From Lachnospiraceae bacterium (GTDB lineage Bacteria; Bacillota; Clostridia; Lachnospirales; Lachnospiraceae), in NCBI GenBank assembly GCA_022647575.1, contig JALCKY010000004.1, positions 124,001-188,000 of the forward strand: a DNA stretch of 64,000 nt, read 5' to 3'. Position 1 is the stretch's first letter, and the number at the start of each line of letters is the position of its first letter. This document shows positions 7,070 to 14,697 of the stretch, in pieces. The position numbers were made by a program, and so were the translations under genes. Below the pieces are notes generated by a model that saw only the letters and a list, made by a program, of their open reading frames with translations, made no database searches and had not been told where the DNA came from.

Positions 7070-7124
7070 AGGGCACCTCCAAACGGTCTTTGTGATACTT
7101 GCTTAAATATTCATGATTGATTAA

Positions 7125-7157
7125 CAAAAAAAAGCCCCTGCATCCGGGCTTTTTTTT
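7125..7157. terminator. Bidirectional intrinsic terminator
   Basis: AAAAAAAGCCC-CTGCATCC-GGGCTTTTTTTT, a symmetric hairpin with T-tracts on both strands, directly downstream of tRNA-Met on the minus strand. Confidence 0.8.
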
Positions 7158-7159
7158 CG

Positions 7160-7233
7160 TAGCGAGAGGGGGACTTGAACCCTCGACACCGCGGGTATGA
7201 ACCGCGTGCTCTAGCCAGCTGAGCTACCTCGCC
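7160..7233 (-). tRNA. tRNA-Met (anticodon CAU)
   Basis: A 74-nt cloverleaf: acceptor GGCGAGG/TCTCGCT, D-arm TAGCTCAGCTGGCTAGAGC, anticodon stem CGCGG with loop TTCATAC (CAT), T-loop TTCAAGT and discriminator A; CCA is not encoded. An elongator Met tRNA is most likely. Modification to tRNA-Ile2 cannot be excluded from the anticodon alone. A GCGGGCTT/AAGCCCGC hairpin without T-tract sits upstream at 7239-7257. Confidence 0.93.
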
Positions 7234-7299
7234 ATCATGCGGGCTTTATAAGCCCGCTTTGTGATTATACTATTGCTTTTGGCCGAATGTCAACCGTAT

Positions 7300-7674
7300 T
7301 TATTCAACTACTGCCGAAAGTTCGATCTCACAGAGGACATTCTTCGGAAGCGTTTTGACTGCCACGCAGGAACGTGCCGGCTTATTGACGAAATATTTTG
7401 CATATACGCCGTTGAAAGCTGCAAAATCTCCCATATCCGCAAGGAAGCATGTCGTCTTGATGACCTTGTCAAATGATGTTCCTGCCGCTTCAAGAACTGC
7501 CGCAAGATTTTTGCAGGACTGTTCTGCCTGAGCTTCGATTCCGCCTTCCGCAACCTCTCCGGTTTCCGGGACGATCGGGATCTGACCTGATGTGAATAAG
7601 ATTCCGTTTGCCACGATTGCCTGTGAATAAGGTCCGATTGCTGCCGGTGCCTTTTCCGTACTGATAACCTGCAT
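7300..7674 (-). CDS. ridA: RidA family reactive imine/enamine deaminase
   Basis: 124 residues, the standard RidA length: APAAIGPYSQAIVANG at the start, LFTSGQIPIVPETGEV, and CVAVKTLPKNVLCEIEL containing the conserved arginine-to-CEIE C-terminal signature. RidA hydrolyses 2-aminoacrylate and related imines released by PLP enzymes. The start is the ATG behind AAAGGAG; a longer frame upstream has no ribosome binding site. Its -10 (TGGTATAAT, about 7711-7716) overlaps the stop codon of the helicase gene upstream. Confidence 0.92.
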   Translation of the reverse strand: MQVISTEKAPAAIGPYSQAIVANGILFTSGQIPIVPETGEVAEGGIEAQAEQSCKNLAAVLEAAGTSFDKVIKTTCFLADMGDFAAFNGVYAKYFVNKPARSCVAVKTLPKNVLCEIELSAVVE

Positions 7675-7711
7675 GATGTTTCTCCTTTCAGAACATTCTG
7701 TTGTCTGATTA

Positions 7712-10117
7712 TTATACCACATTCCAGAAAGAACGGAGAACCTCCTTTATTTCCTCAACCCTCACCGTTCTACCGCCCGTCCATTCCCTCGGGAACAGTG
7801 CCGCATATTCCTGCGTCAGGAACCGGTCGTCCAGCAGTAAAATGATTCCTCTGTCCGTCACGGTACGGATGACCCGTCCCGCCGCCTGCAGCACTTTGTT
7901 CATTCCCGGAATGCGATAGGCATAGCCGAAGCCGTCCCCGCCGTTTTTATCGTAGTAATCCCGGAGAATTTCCTTTTCATTGGAAATCTGCGGAAGTCCG
8001 GTCCCGATGACGATGGCCCCGATCAGCCTCGTTCCGGTCAGATCGATTCCCTCGGAGAAAATTCCCCCCATGACGCAGAATCCGATCAGCGTGTCCTTCG
8101 GATCCTCGTAAAAATTCTCAAGGAACATCTCACGGTCTTCCTCCCGCATCATCGGCGTCTGCACAACCCAGTTGATACCTTCTTCATCGTATCTGTCACG
8201 GTAGACTTCAAAGACATCCTGCATCATTTTATAGGAAGGGAAAAAAGCCAGGTAATTTCCTTTTTTCATCGACGCCGTATCATGAAGGTAGCGGGCGATT
8301 CTCTCGTAAGTCTTTTCACCGCGTGTCCGGTAGCGTGTGCTGACGTCCCGTCCGATCAGCAGCAGCTTCTGCCCGGGAAGGAAAGGAGTATCGGCATAAA
8401 TGGCATAGTCATCATCGTGCGTGCTGAGGAGTTTCTTATAATATGAAATCGGAAGCATCGTCGCGGAAAATAAAACGGCGCATCTTGCGCGGTCGATGCA
8501 TTTCTGGAGATTGGAGGCAGGATTCACGCAAAAAAGCTTAACGGAAAACTCCCCGTCCTCATTCAGTTCGGAATAGGTAACGTAATTCTCATCCGCGATT
8601 TCCGAAACAGAAAGAAAATCCCGCATTTCAAACCAGAAGTCCTGCAATGCCTTTTTCTCTTCGGCATCTGCCTTCTCCTGCAGAAAATCCTGCATTTTTT
8701 CGACAAGCGGCAGAAGACTCAGCACGAGCACTCCGGCTGTCTCAAGAACAGCATACTCATCGCATTCCCTCTTCAGGGAAAGCATCTGCTTATTCAGCTT
8801 TTCCAGCCCTTTGGCCAGGGCAGGATCTTTTTCCTTAACCGTCTTTTTGGCTGCCAGGACGTGTTCCTTCGTCAGGGAAGCGCTGTACATTTCCCGGCCG
8901 CGCTCGACCAGATTATGGGCCTCATCAATCAGGAGGATGGCATCGCTCTTCATGCCTTCGCTGAAAAAGCGTTTCAGTCGGACATTCGGATCGAAGACAT
9001 AATTGTAATCACAGATCACCGCATCCGTCCAGGAACTGACATCCAGGGAGAGCTCAAAAGGACAGACCTTTCTTTCTTCTGCCTGATGCAGGATCGTGTC
9101 CCTGTCAAAGAGATCTGTCTTCTGCAGCAGGTCGTAGACTGCGTCGTTGATGCGGTCGAAATGTCCTTTCGCATACGGGCAGTCATCCGGATTGCACGAC
9201 GGTTCGTTCATCGGGCAGAGTTTTTCCTTGGCCGTCAGCGAGACCAGTTTTATTTTCAGCCCCCTGCTTCGGAGAATGGCGAAAGCTTCCAGTCCGACGG
9301 TACGGGTCACGGTCTTGGACGTGAGGTAGAAAATGCGGTCTCCCTGGCCGGCTCCCAGCGCACGGACCGCTGGAAATACAGCCGACATCGTTTTTCCGAC
9401 TCCGGTCGGCGCCTCGATAAACAGTTCTTTCTGTTCGGAAATGGTATGCCAGACTGAAGCGACCAGTTCGCGCTGTCCCTTCCGGTACGGAAACGGGAAC
9501 GGAAGATCCTGCATGGATTCGTCCCGTTCCTTCCGGTGATCGGCAAGAAACTTCGCCCATTTATGGTACTCCGCCATCAGCCCTTCGTACCAGGTCTTCA
9601 GCTCTGATGCCGTATAAGAATAATCAAAGGTCTTTGTTCTTTCCGTATCCAGATTCACATAGATCATCCGGACGCCGGCCTCACTCAGGCTGTCGCGTTC
9701 AGCAAGCAGCGCGGCATAGCACTTGGCCTGTGCAAGATGCACGGGAACCGGTTCTTCAACATGTTCAAGATCCCGGTAGATTCCCTTGATTTCCTCGATG
9801 ACCTTTTTTTGTTCCGGATCCGTACTGCTGTCTGCCGGCTGCTCCGGGGAAGCCTCCTGCGTACTGCCGGAAGAATCGATCCCGTCCGCTCTGCCCTCCA
9901 CACGGATGATAAGATCCTCGAATTCTGTTTCGCCGGAAAGAAAGACCTCCGATTCGTATCCGCCTTTCCTGCTTTTCTGAATTTTCCGGTGCACCCTGCT
10001 GCCGGCAAGCATCGCTTCCCGGTCTGCCGACGCTCCCACCCGCATGTCGAGATCGCCCGATCTTAAGATAAATTCCACAAGGTTCCGGACCGATATCCGG
10101 ATGACTGGCTTTTCCAT
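7712..10117 (-). CDS. PD-(D/E)XK nuclease fused to a DinG/XPD-type Fe-S helicase
   Basis: 801 residues. Residues about 1-190 look like a RecB/Cas4-type nuclease: GRADGI, then EEIKG and QAKCY match the D...ExK...Q/Y pattern. From about 205 it is a superfamily-2 XPD/DinG helicase with Walker A APTGVGKT, four cysteines (LCPMNEPSC...DDCPYAKG...VCPFE) for an iron-sulfur cluster, motif II IDEAH, and SATMLP. It probably unwinds and trims DNA intermediates in repair. The ATG is the second possible start and lies six bases after TATAAT without a Shine-Dalgarno, implying a leaderless mRNA. The helicase assignment is firm, the nuclease moderately so. Confidence 0.85.
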   Translation of the reverse strand: MEKPVIRISVRNLVEFILRSGDLDMRVGASADREAMLAGSRVHRKIQKSRKGGYESEVFLSGETEFEDLIIRVEGRADGIDSSGSTQEASPEQPADSSTDPEQKKVIEEIKGIYRDLEHVEEPVPVHLAQAKCYAALLAERDSLSEAGVRMIYVNLDTERTKTFDYSYTASELKTWYEGLMAEYHKWAKFLADHRKERDESMQDLPFPFPYRKGQRELVASVWHTISEQKELFIEAPTGVGKTMSAVFPAVRALGAGQGDRIFYLTSKTVTRTVGLEAFAILRSRGLKIKLVSLTAKEKLCPMNEPSCNPDDCPYAKGHFDRINDAVYDLLQKTDLFDRDTILHQAEERKVCPFELSLDVSSWTDAVICDYNYVFDPNVRLKRFFSEGMKSDAILLIDEAHNLVERGREMYSASLTKEHVLAAKKTVKEKDPALAKGLEKLNKQMLSLKRECDEYAVLETAGVLVLSLLPLVEKMQDFLQEKADAEEKKALQDFWFEMRDFLSVSEIADENYVTYSELNEDGEFSVKLFCVNPASNLQKCIDRARCAVLFSATMLPISYYKKLLSTHDDDYAIYADTPFLPGQKLLLIGRDVSTRYRTRGEKTYERIARYLHDTASMKKGNYLAFFPSYKMMQDVFEVYRDRYDEEGINWVVQTPMMREEDREMFLENFYEDPKDTLIGFCVMGGIFSEGIDLTGTRLIGAIVIGTGLPQISNEKEILRDYYDKNGGDGFGYAYRIPGMNKVLQAAGRVIRTVTDRGIILLLDDRFLTQEYAALFPREWTGGRTVRVEEIKEVLRSFWNVV

Positions 10118-10123
10118 AAGAAG

Positions 10124-10132
10124 ATTATAACA
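10124..10132 (-). promoter_or_regulatory. Extended -10 of the helicase gene (leaderless)
   Basis: TGTTATAAT on the minus strand ends six bases before the ATG at 10117. A transcript starting seven bases after the -10 would begin exactly at the A of ATG. Confidence 0.55.
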
Positions 10133-10133
10133 C

Positions 10134-10159
10134 AAAAGGGCCGTCCATAAGGACGGCCC
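10134..10159 (-). terminator. Terminator of the HPr-like gene
   Basis: GGGCCGTCC-TTAT-GGACGGCCC followed by TTTTGTG on the minus strand, a perfect 9-bp stem. It ends just before the next promoter. Confidence 0.8.
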
Positions 10160-10191
10160 TCCTGCAGAAGCATCAATAAGCGAATGGTTAG

Positions 10192-10416
10192 TTAAGCGGC
10201 TGTGTATTTTCTGATTGCTTTCTCGAACTGCGGATCTCTCCCCATAAAAGCAACGGTCAGCACACGTGACAGATCCATGCTGAGAATGCCGAGGATGGAT
10301 TTGGCATCGATGATATAGTGGTTGTAGGAAATATCCACGTCACCTTCATGCTTCTCTGCAGCATTGACAAAATCTTTGACATCCTTTTCGGAAAGCTTCA
10401 CTTTGTATTCAGACAT
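10192..10416 (-). CDS. HPr-like protein without the catalytic histidine
   Basis: 74 residues with the HPr core: FVNAAEKHEGDVDISYN, then IIDAKSILGILSMDLSR, which holds the regulatory serine region (Ser46 equivalent), and LTVAFMG. The GLHARPA segment with the phosphorylatable His15 is absent; the N-terminus is instead SEYKVKLSEKDVKDF. It therefore cannot carry phosphate in sugar uptake, but could be a Crh-like regulatory partner, for example of CcpA. The start is the ATG behind GAGGTG; an upstream GTG is less likely. Monocistronic, with its own terminator. Confidence 0.75.
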   Translation of the reverse strand: MSEYKVKLSEKDVKDFVNAAEKHEGDVDISYNHYIIDAKSILGILSMDLSRVLTVAFMGRDPQFEKAIRKYTAA

Positions 10417-10551
10417 ACTAATCACCTCGTATCCTGTATCTGAAAACCCCTGAGTACCTCCTCAAAACAACACACGGATATTACAATACCCGGGTTTTTG
10501 TGTCAATGGTTTTTTGATAAAAACGGCATATTTTGGGGAAAATCCTGATTT

Positions 10552-10705
10552 GCTCAAATTTTTGCACTACATTTAGTACAAAGACGGTATCGTTTTCGTA
10601 AATCTTTTCGTGAATTTTCACGGTAAGCGAACCGAATACGGCCTGAGGTTGTTTTTTCATTTTTCATGTTGTAAGATAGCACTAATATGTATAAGGAGGA
10701 CAGAA
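10552..10705 (+). promoter_or_regulatory. xpt promoter region
   Basis: TTGTTT, 17 bases, TAAGAT gives a plausible promoter about 25 bp before the ribosome binding site AAGGAGG. Upstream lie the inverted repeat CGTGAA/TTCACG and several TTTTCGT / GCGAACCGAA elements that could be a PurR-type box. I see no purine riboswitch. Nothing else is evident in 10417-10705. Confidence 0.4.
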
Positions 10706-11287
10706 ATGAAAGCTCTGGAAGATCGGATTCTTAAAGACGGACAGGTTCGTCCCGGAAACATTCTGAAAGTAGACAGTTTCCTGAACCACCAGATGGACAT
10801 TCCTTTCATTAATGAAATCGGAAAAGAATTCAAAAGAATCTTCGCTGACAAGAAGATTACCAAGATCCTGACGATTGAAGCATCCGGCATCGGGATTGCC
10901 TGCATCACGGCACAGTACTTCAATGTTCCGGTCGTCTTTGCAAAAAAGGCACAGAGCATCAATCTGGACGGCGAGATGTACACGACGAAAATCCAGTCCT
11001 TTACCCACAAGAAAACTTATGATGTCATCCTCGCGAAAAGATTCCTTCTTCCGGAAGACCGCGTCCTCATCATCGATGACTTCATGGCAAACGGCTGTGC
11101 CGTTCAGGGACTGATTGATATCATAAAAGAATCCGGTGCAGAACTGGAAGGCGTCGGCATCGTGATTGAGAAGGGCTTCCAGGACGGCGGCAGAGAAATC
11201 CGGGAACAGGGCATTGAAGTCCATTCTCTTGCAATCATCGATTCCATGACCGACAGCGAAATCACTTTCCGGAAACAGGATAAATAA
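10706..11287 (+). CDS. xpt: Xanthine phosphoribosyltransferase
   Basis: 193 residues, normal Xpt length. MKALEDRILKDGQV and FLNHQMDIPFINEIG are typical; the PRPP loop reads VLIIDDFMANGCAVQGL. It converts xanthine plus PRPP to XMP in purine salvage. The start is at the ATG after AAGGAGG, although the frame is open further upstream. Its stop overlaps the start of the membrane gene at 11287 (TAATG), so both are translationally coupled. A xanthine permease of the NCS2 family lies separately at 24.1 kb. Confidence 0.93.
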   Translation: MKALEDRILKDGQVRPGNILKVDSFLNHQMDIPFINEIGKEFKRIFADKKITKILTIEASGIGIACITAQYFNVPVVFAKKAQSINLDGEMYTTKIQSFTHKKTYDVILAKRFLLPEDRVLIIDDFMANGCAVQGLIDIIKESGAELEGVGIVIEKGFQDGGREIREQGIEVHSLAIIDSMTDSEITFRKQDK

Positions 11288-11799
11288 TGTCTGACAAGCG
11301 AATTCAGAAGTCCGTCCTCACTGCCCTCTTCGCCGCGCTTACCTGTGTTGCCACCATGATCATCCGGATTCCGACTCCCGGGACTTCCGGATATATCCAT
11401 CCCGGCGATGCCATCGTCATCCTGTCCGGCGTCCTTCTCGGACCGGGTGCGGGTTTCCTTGCAGCCGGAATCGGCTCCGCTCTTTCCGATCTCATCGGAG
11501 GCTATCTGATTTATGCTCCGGTTACCTTTTTCGTCAAGGGACTGATTGCTCTCTTTACCGGAATGGTATTTGCAAAAATCGGAAAGGATAAAAAGAAAAA
11601 GCTCCTTGCCATTGTATTCGGAGGGCTGATTGATATGCTGCTCGTCCTTCTCGGATACGGCGTCTTTGAAATCATCCTGTATGGATTTGCAGGCGCTGTT
11701 GCTTCTGCCCTGCCGAACCTGATTCAGGGTGCGGTCGGACTCGGACTGGCACTGGTTCTCTATCCTCTGCTTTCAACCGTATCCAGACAGGAAAACTGA
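11287..11799 (+). CDS. ECF transporter S component, substrate unknown
   Basis: 170 residues with five or six hydrophobic segments. RIPTPGTSGYIHPGDAIVIL and GSALSDLIGGYLIYAPVTFFVKG are the hallmark of an ECF S-component subgroup. It would bind a vitamin or metabolite and use the shared EcfAA'T energising module, which is encoded elsewhere. A KIGKDKKKKLL cytoplasmic loop splits the protein. Coupling to xpt hints at a purine-related substrate, but other members of this subgroup are tied to vitamins and queuosine precursors, so this remains open. Confidence 0.75.
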   Translation: MSDKRIQKSVLTALFAALTCVATMIIRIPTPGTSGYIHPGDAIVILSGVLLGPGAGFLAAGIGSALSDLIGGYLIYAPVTFFVKGLIALFTGMVFAKIGKDKKKKLLAIVFGGLIDMLLVLLGYGVFEIILYGFAGAVASALPNLIQGAVGLGLALVLYPLLSTVSRQEN

Positions 11800-11833
11800 C
11801 ACGCAAATTTCCACACAAATTTACACACAAAAA

Positions 11834-11866
11834 CGGCGGGCGTCCTACGGACTGCCCGCCGCTGCT
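11834..11866. terminator. Convergent terminator
   Basis: CGGCGGGC and GCCCGCCG enclose an inner GTCC/GGAC. T-tracts follow on both strands (TGCTTTTC and GTTTTTG). It serves both the xpt operon and the H1-like gene. Confidence 0.75.
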
Positions 11867-11878
11867 TTTCTCTGTTGA

Positions 11879-12316
11879 TTATTTCTTCTCTGCTGCCTTT
11901 TTAGCCGGTGCCTTTTTTGCTGCCGGTTTCTTTGCCGGAGCGGCCTTCTTTGCCGGAGCGGCTTTCTTAGCCGGAGCAGCCTTCTTTGCCGGAGCAGCCT
12001 TCTTAGCCGGAGCAGCCTTCTTTGCCGGAGCAGCCTTCGCTGCCGGAGCAGCCTTCTTAGCCGGAGCGGCCTTCTTTGCCGGAGCAGCCTTCTTTGCCGG
12101 AGCAGTCTTCTTTGCCGGAGCAGCTTTCTTTGCCGGAGCAGCTTTCTTTGCTACATCCTTCTTAACTTCAGCAACTTTCTTCTCAGCTGCTTTCTTTGTC
12201 GCTGTTGCTTTCTTTTCTACTTTTTTCTCAACAGCCTTGACGTCTTTCTTGACTGCTTTCTTTGCAGCTTTTACATCTTTTTCGATCTTCGCTGCAAGAC
12301 TTTTTTTTGCTGCCAT
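11879..12316 (-). CDS. Histone H1-like lysine/alanine/proline-rich protein
   Basis: 145 residues. Residues 1-55 are a charged helical region (MAAKKSLAAKIEKDVKAAKK...), followed by about 14 near-perfect AAPAKK hexapeptides and a KKAPAKKAAEKK tail. Such proteins coat DNA through lysines, like eukaryotic H1 tails, Chlamydia Hc1 or the HupB C-terminus, and compact the nucleoid or act in stress. There is no folded DNA-binding domain. The start is set by GGAGGG upstream; five extra upstream codons lack a ribosome binding site. A strong promoter precedes it. The repeat number is likely to vary between strains. Confidence 0.8.
   Translation of the reverse strand: MAAKKSLAAKIEKDVKAAKKAVKKDVKAVEKKVEKKATATKKAAEKKVAEVKKDVAKKAAPAKKAAPAKKTAPAKKAAPAKKAAPAKKAAPAAKAAPAKKAAPAKKAAPAKKAAPAKKAAPAKKAAPAKKPAAKKAPAKKAAEKK
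11905..12160. repeat. Tandem 18-bp coding repeats
   Basis: Repeated units encoding AAPAKK inside the H1-like gene (GCCGGAGCAGCCTTCTTT and variants on the plus strand). Confidence 0.8.
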
Positions 12317-12378
12317 TTTTACCCTCCACATTAAACAAGAAAAGTGTTATTAAAAAAGTATAAAATCTTTACATTCAC

Positions 12379-12408
12379 AATATACAACTTTTAATAATTA
12401 TCTGTCAA
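12379..12408 (-). promoter_or_regulatory. Strong sigma-A promoter of the H1-like gene
   Basis: On the minus strand TTGACA, 18 bases, TATATT, followed by an A/T-rich leader of about 60 bases. It has the closest match to consensus among the promoters I examined here, which suggests an abundant protein. Confidence 0.75.
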
Positions 12409-12441
12409 TAAAACGGCTCTGATTTGAATGAGTGAAAATTC

Positions 12442-13353
12442 TCACTTCATTCCTTTTAAAACAACCTTGCGGTCTGTCTTATCTCCCTCGACAGAAATTC
12501 CCGGAATGCTGTCGATGAATTTGTAGAGTTGGGAATAACCGTAGACTTTCACGTTGAAATTTTTATGCTTCTTCCGGATTTCCTGTCCCAGCGTTCCGAG
12601 TGCGATGGCATGCGGAGCATGGCTCTTCACTATGGCAACGATTTCCTTCTGGATTCCGCTGTCATTTCCGCTGTCTTCCTTCAGGCTCACGGTCATCGTG
12701 TTGTTGTCTTTCATCAGCGTGATTCCCGGCATGTCTTCAAGGAATCTTGACAGCTGACTGTAGCCGAATGTACGGATATCAAAATCCGGATATTTGTTCT
12801 GCAGCTTGGATCCGATTTCACCGGTCCCCGTGCTCTTTCCCTTGTTGTCATTCTGCGTAATGATGTTGACGATGTCCGCTTCGATTGCTTCTTTATTCAT
12901 GCCGGATCCGGCGACTTCATTTTCCAGAAGATTCTCAAGTTCCGTAAAAACCGTACATGCCGCACGGAAAGAATCCGGAGTCTTCTTTTCTCCCATGCCG
13001 ATGACCATTTTTCCGGATTCGCGCAGGCGGCTTGCCAGACGCGTAAAGTCGCTGTCCGAAGAAACGATGCAGAAGCCGTCGACGTTGGAGTTGTAAAGAA
13101 GGTCCATGGCATCGATGATCAGTGCCGAATCCGTCGCATTTTTTCCTGCCGTATTCGAGAACTGCTGAATCGGAATAATCGATTTCTCAAGCAGTTTCTC
13201 ACTCCACTTTGCATTGGCCGGACTCGTAAAATCTCCGTAAATCCGACGGTACGTCGTAACGCCGTACTGCGTCAGCTCATCCAGGATTCCTGTCAGGTAT
13301 TTCGCCGAGACGTTATCGGAATCGATGAGAAGAGCAAGTTTATTATCTTCCAT
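12442..13353 (-). CDS. NYN-domain nuclease-like protein with two LOTUS (OST-HTH) domains
   Basis: 303 residues. Residues 1-150 are a NYN (PIN-like) domain: LLIDSDNVS, KNATDSALIIDAMDLL and CIVSSDSDFTRLASRLRE carry the acidic residues of the RNase centre. Two OST-HTH/LOTUS modules follow at about 155-230 (FGYSQLSRFLEDMPG) and 235-303 (YGYSQLYKFIDSIPG). LOTUS domains bind RNA, notably G-rich or G4 RNA, so this is probably an RNA-processing or silencing factor. The ribosome binding site is AAAGGAA. Domain assignment is firm; the biological target is unknown. Confidence 0.88.
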   Translation of the reverse strand: MEDNKLALLIDSDNVSAKYLTGILDELTQYGVTTYRRIYGDFTSPANAKWSEKLLEKSIIPIQQFSNTAGKNATDSALIIDAMDLLYNSNVDGFCIVSSDSDFTRLASRLRESGKMVIGMGEKKTPDSFRAACTVFTELENLLENEVAGSGMNKEAIEADIVNIITQNDNKGKSTGTGEIGSKLQNKYPDFDIRTFGYSQLSRFLEDMPGITLMKDNNTMTVSLKEDSGNDSGIQKEIVAIVKSHAPHAIALGTLGQEIRKKHKNFNVKVYGYSQLYKFIDSIPGISVEGDKTDRKVVLKGMK

Positions 13354-13471
13354 AATGATTCTGTTCCTTTCCTGTAACTTTTTCTATTATATCACAGCAG
13401 TTCCCTCTCAATCTGCGGAAACTGTTATCATGATCCTGCTGCAGCTGTCCCTCTGTTCACGGGGGCCGCTT

Positions 13472-14668
13472 TTATTTTTCTTCCGTAACCTGGAAAATGT
13501 AGAACTTTAAATAATAGGTCTCATCTGCCGACCAGAGGATCGGGTGATCCGGAGACTGCGTGCGGAATTCCACCTGGCGCAGGCGCCTGTGCGCATCCGA
13601 TGAAGCCAGATACAGCATTTTCGAAAACAGTTCCTGCGTCATGAAATGCGAGCAGGAGCAGGTCGCCAGAAAGCCTCCGTCCTTCACAAGTCCCATCGCC
13701 CGCCGGTTGATTTCCCGGTAGCCCTTTTCCGCATTTTTCACATTCTGCCTCGTCTTCGCAAAAGCCGGAGGGTCCAGAATGATCACGTCGAATTTTCTTC
13801 CTTCTTTTTCAAAAGCAGGCAGGGCTTCGAAGACGTCCGCCGTTTCAAAACGGGCAATCTCTTCCAGATGATTCAGCTCCGCATTTTTCCTCGCCTGCAG
13901 GATGCCGGTCTCGGAAGCATCCATGCCGAGAACGGATTTTGCTCCGGCCTTGGCTGCATTCAGCGCAAAGGCGCCGGTGTGGGTGAAGCAGTCCAGCACG
14001 TCCGCACCGTTGCAGCATTTCCGTATGGCAAGACGGTTGTATTTCTGATCCAGGAAATAGCCCGTCTTCTGACCTTCCTTCACATCCACGAAGAAGCGGA
14101 TTCCGTTCTCCTCAATGATAACCTGCGTATCGAATTCCGGTCCGATAAAGCCCTTGATCCGTTCCATTCCTTCCTTCAGCCGTTCCTTCGAATCGCTCCG
14201 CTCGTAGATGCCGCGCACGGTGATTCCGTCTTCCGCAAGGACTTCCTTCAGAATTTCCAGGATGCGCATCTTCAGCCGGTCGATGCCCAGTGAAAGCGAT
14301 TCGACGACAAGAACATCTCCGTATTTATCAACCGTAAGACCCGGCAGGAAATCCGCTTCTCCGAAAATGATCCTGCAAGCTTCCGTCTCCACTGTTTTCT
14401 TCCGGTACTCCCACGCATTTTTTACCCGCATGCGCAGAAACGCGTCGTCGATGTCCTGACCGGCTTTCCTCGTCAGCATCCGCACGCGAATTTTGGAAGC
14501 GGAATTCCAGACGCCTCTTCCCATCGGGTATCCGTCAAAATCGGCAACCTCGACGATGTCCCCGTCTGCCGTCTGTTCTTCCGGGTTCTCACATTCGTTG
14601 TCAAATATCCAGGCTCCACCGCTTTTTAAAAGCCGGCCGCCTCCCTTTTTCAGTTTAATGACTGACAT
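13472..14668 (-). CDS. RlmI-type 23S rRNA (cytosine-C5) methyltransferase
   Basis: 398 residues: an N-terminal PUA domain (LKKGGGRLLKSGGAWIFDNE, 1-75), an RlmI-like linker, then a class I SAM methyltransferase with VKEGQKTGYFLDQ, DVLDCFTHTGAFAL and VIILDPPAFAK. A cysteine in the CSCSHFM motif is the likely catalytic nucleophile. E. coli RlmI methylates C1962 of 23S rRNA. The ribosome binding site is GGAGG, four bases from ATG. It is followed on the same strand, upstream, by ogg with a 30-bp gap, so the two may be co-transcribed. RlmI versus RlmI-like is not resolved. Confidence 0.85.
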   Translation of the reverse strand: MSVIKLKKGGGRLLKSGGAWIFDNECENPEEQTADGDIVEVADFDGYPMGRGVWNSASKIRVRMLTRKAGQDIDDAFLRMRVKNAWEYRKKTVETEACRIIFGEADFLPGLTVDKYGDVLVVESLSLGIDRLKMRILEILKEVLAEDGITVRGIYERSDSKERLKEGMERIKGFIGPEFDTQVIIEENGIRFFVDVKEGQKTGYFLDQKYNRLAIRKCCNGADVLDCFTHTGAFALNAAKAGAKSVLGMDASETGILQARKNAELNHLEEIARFETADVFEALPAFEKEGRKFDVIILDPPAFAKTRQNVKNAEKGYREINRRAMGLVKDGGFLATCSCSHFMTQELFSKMLYLASSDAHRRLRQVEFRTQSPDHPILWSADETYYLKFYIFQVTEEK

Positions 14669-14697
14669 CGTTCCTCCGCCTTTCCGGCTGATGATTC

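Noticed and set aside
10430-10705. Guanine/xanthine riboswitch before xpt
   Set aside because: The conserved purine-aptamer core and its P1 stem could not be found; only promoter-like and palindromic elements are present.
11905-12160. Tandem repeats resembling a CRISPR array
   Set aside because: The period is 18 bp without unique spacers and the repeats encode AAPAKK in frame.
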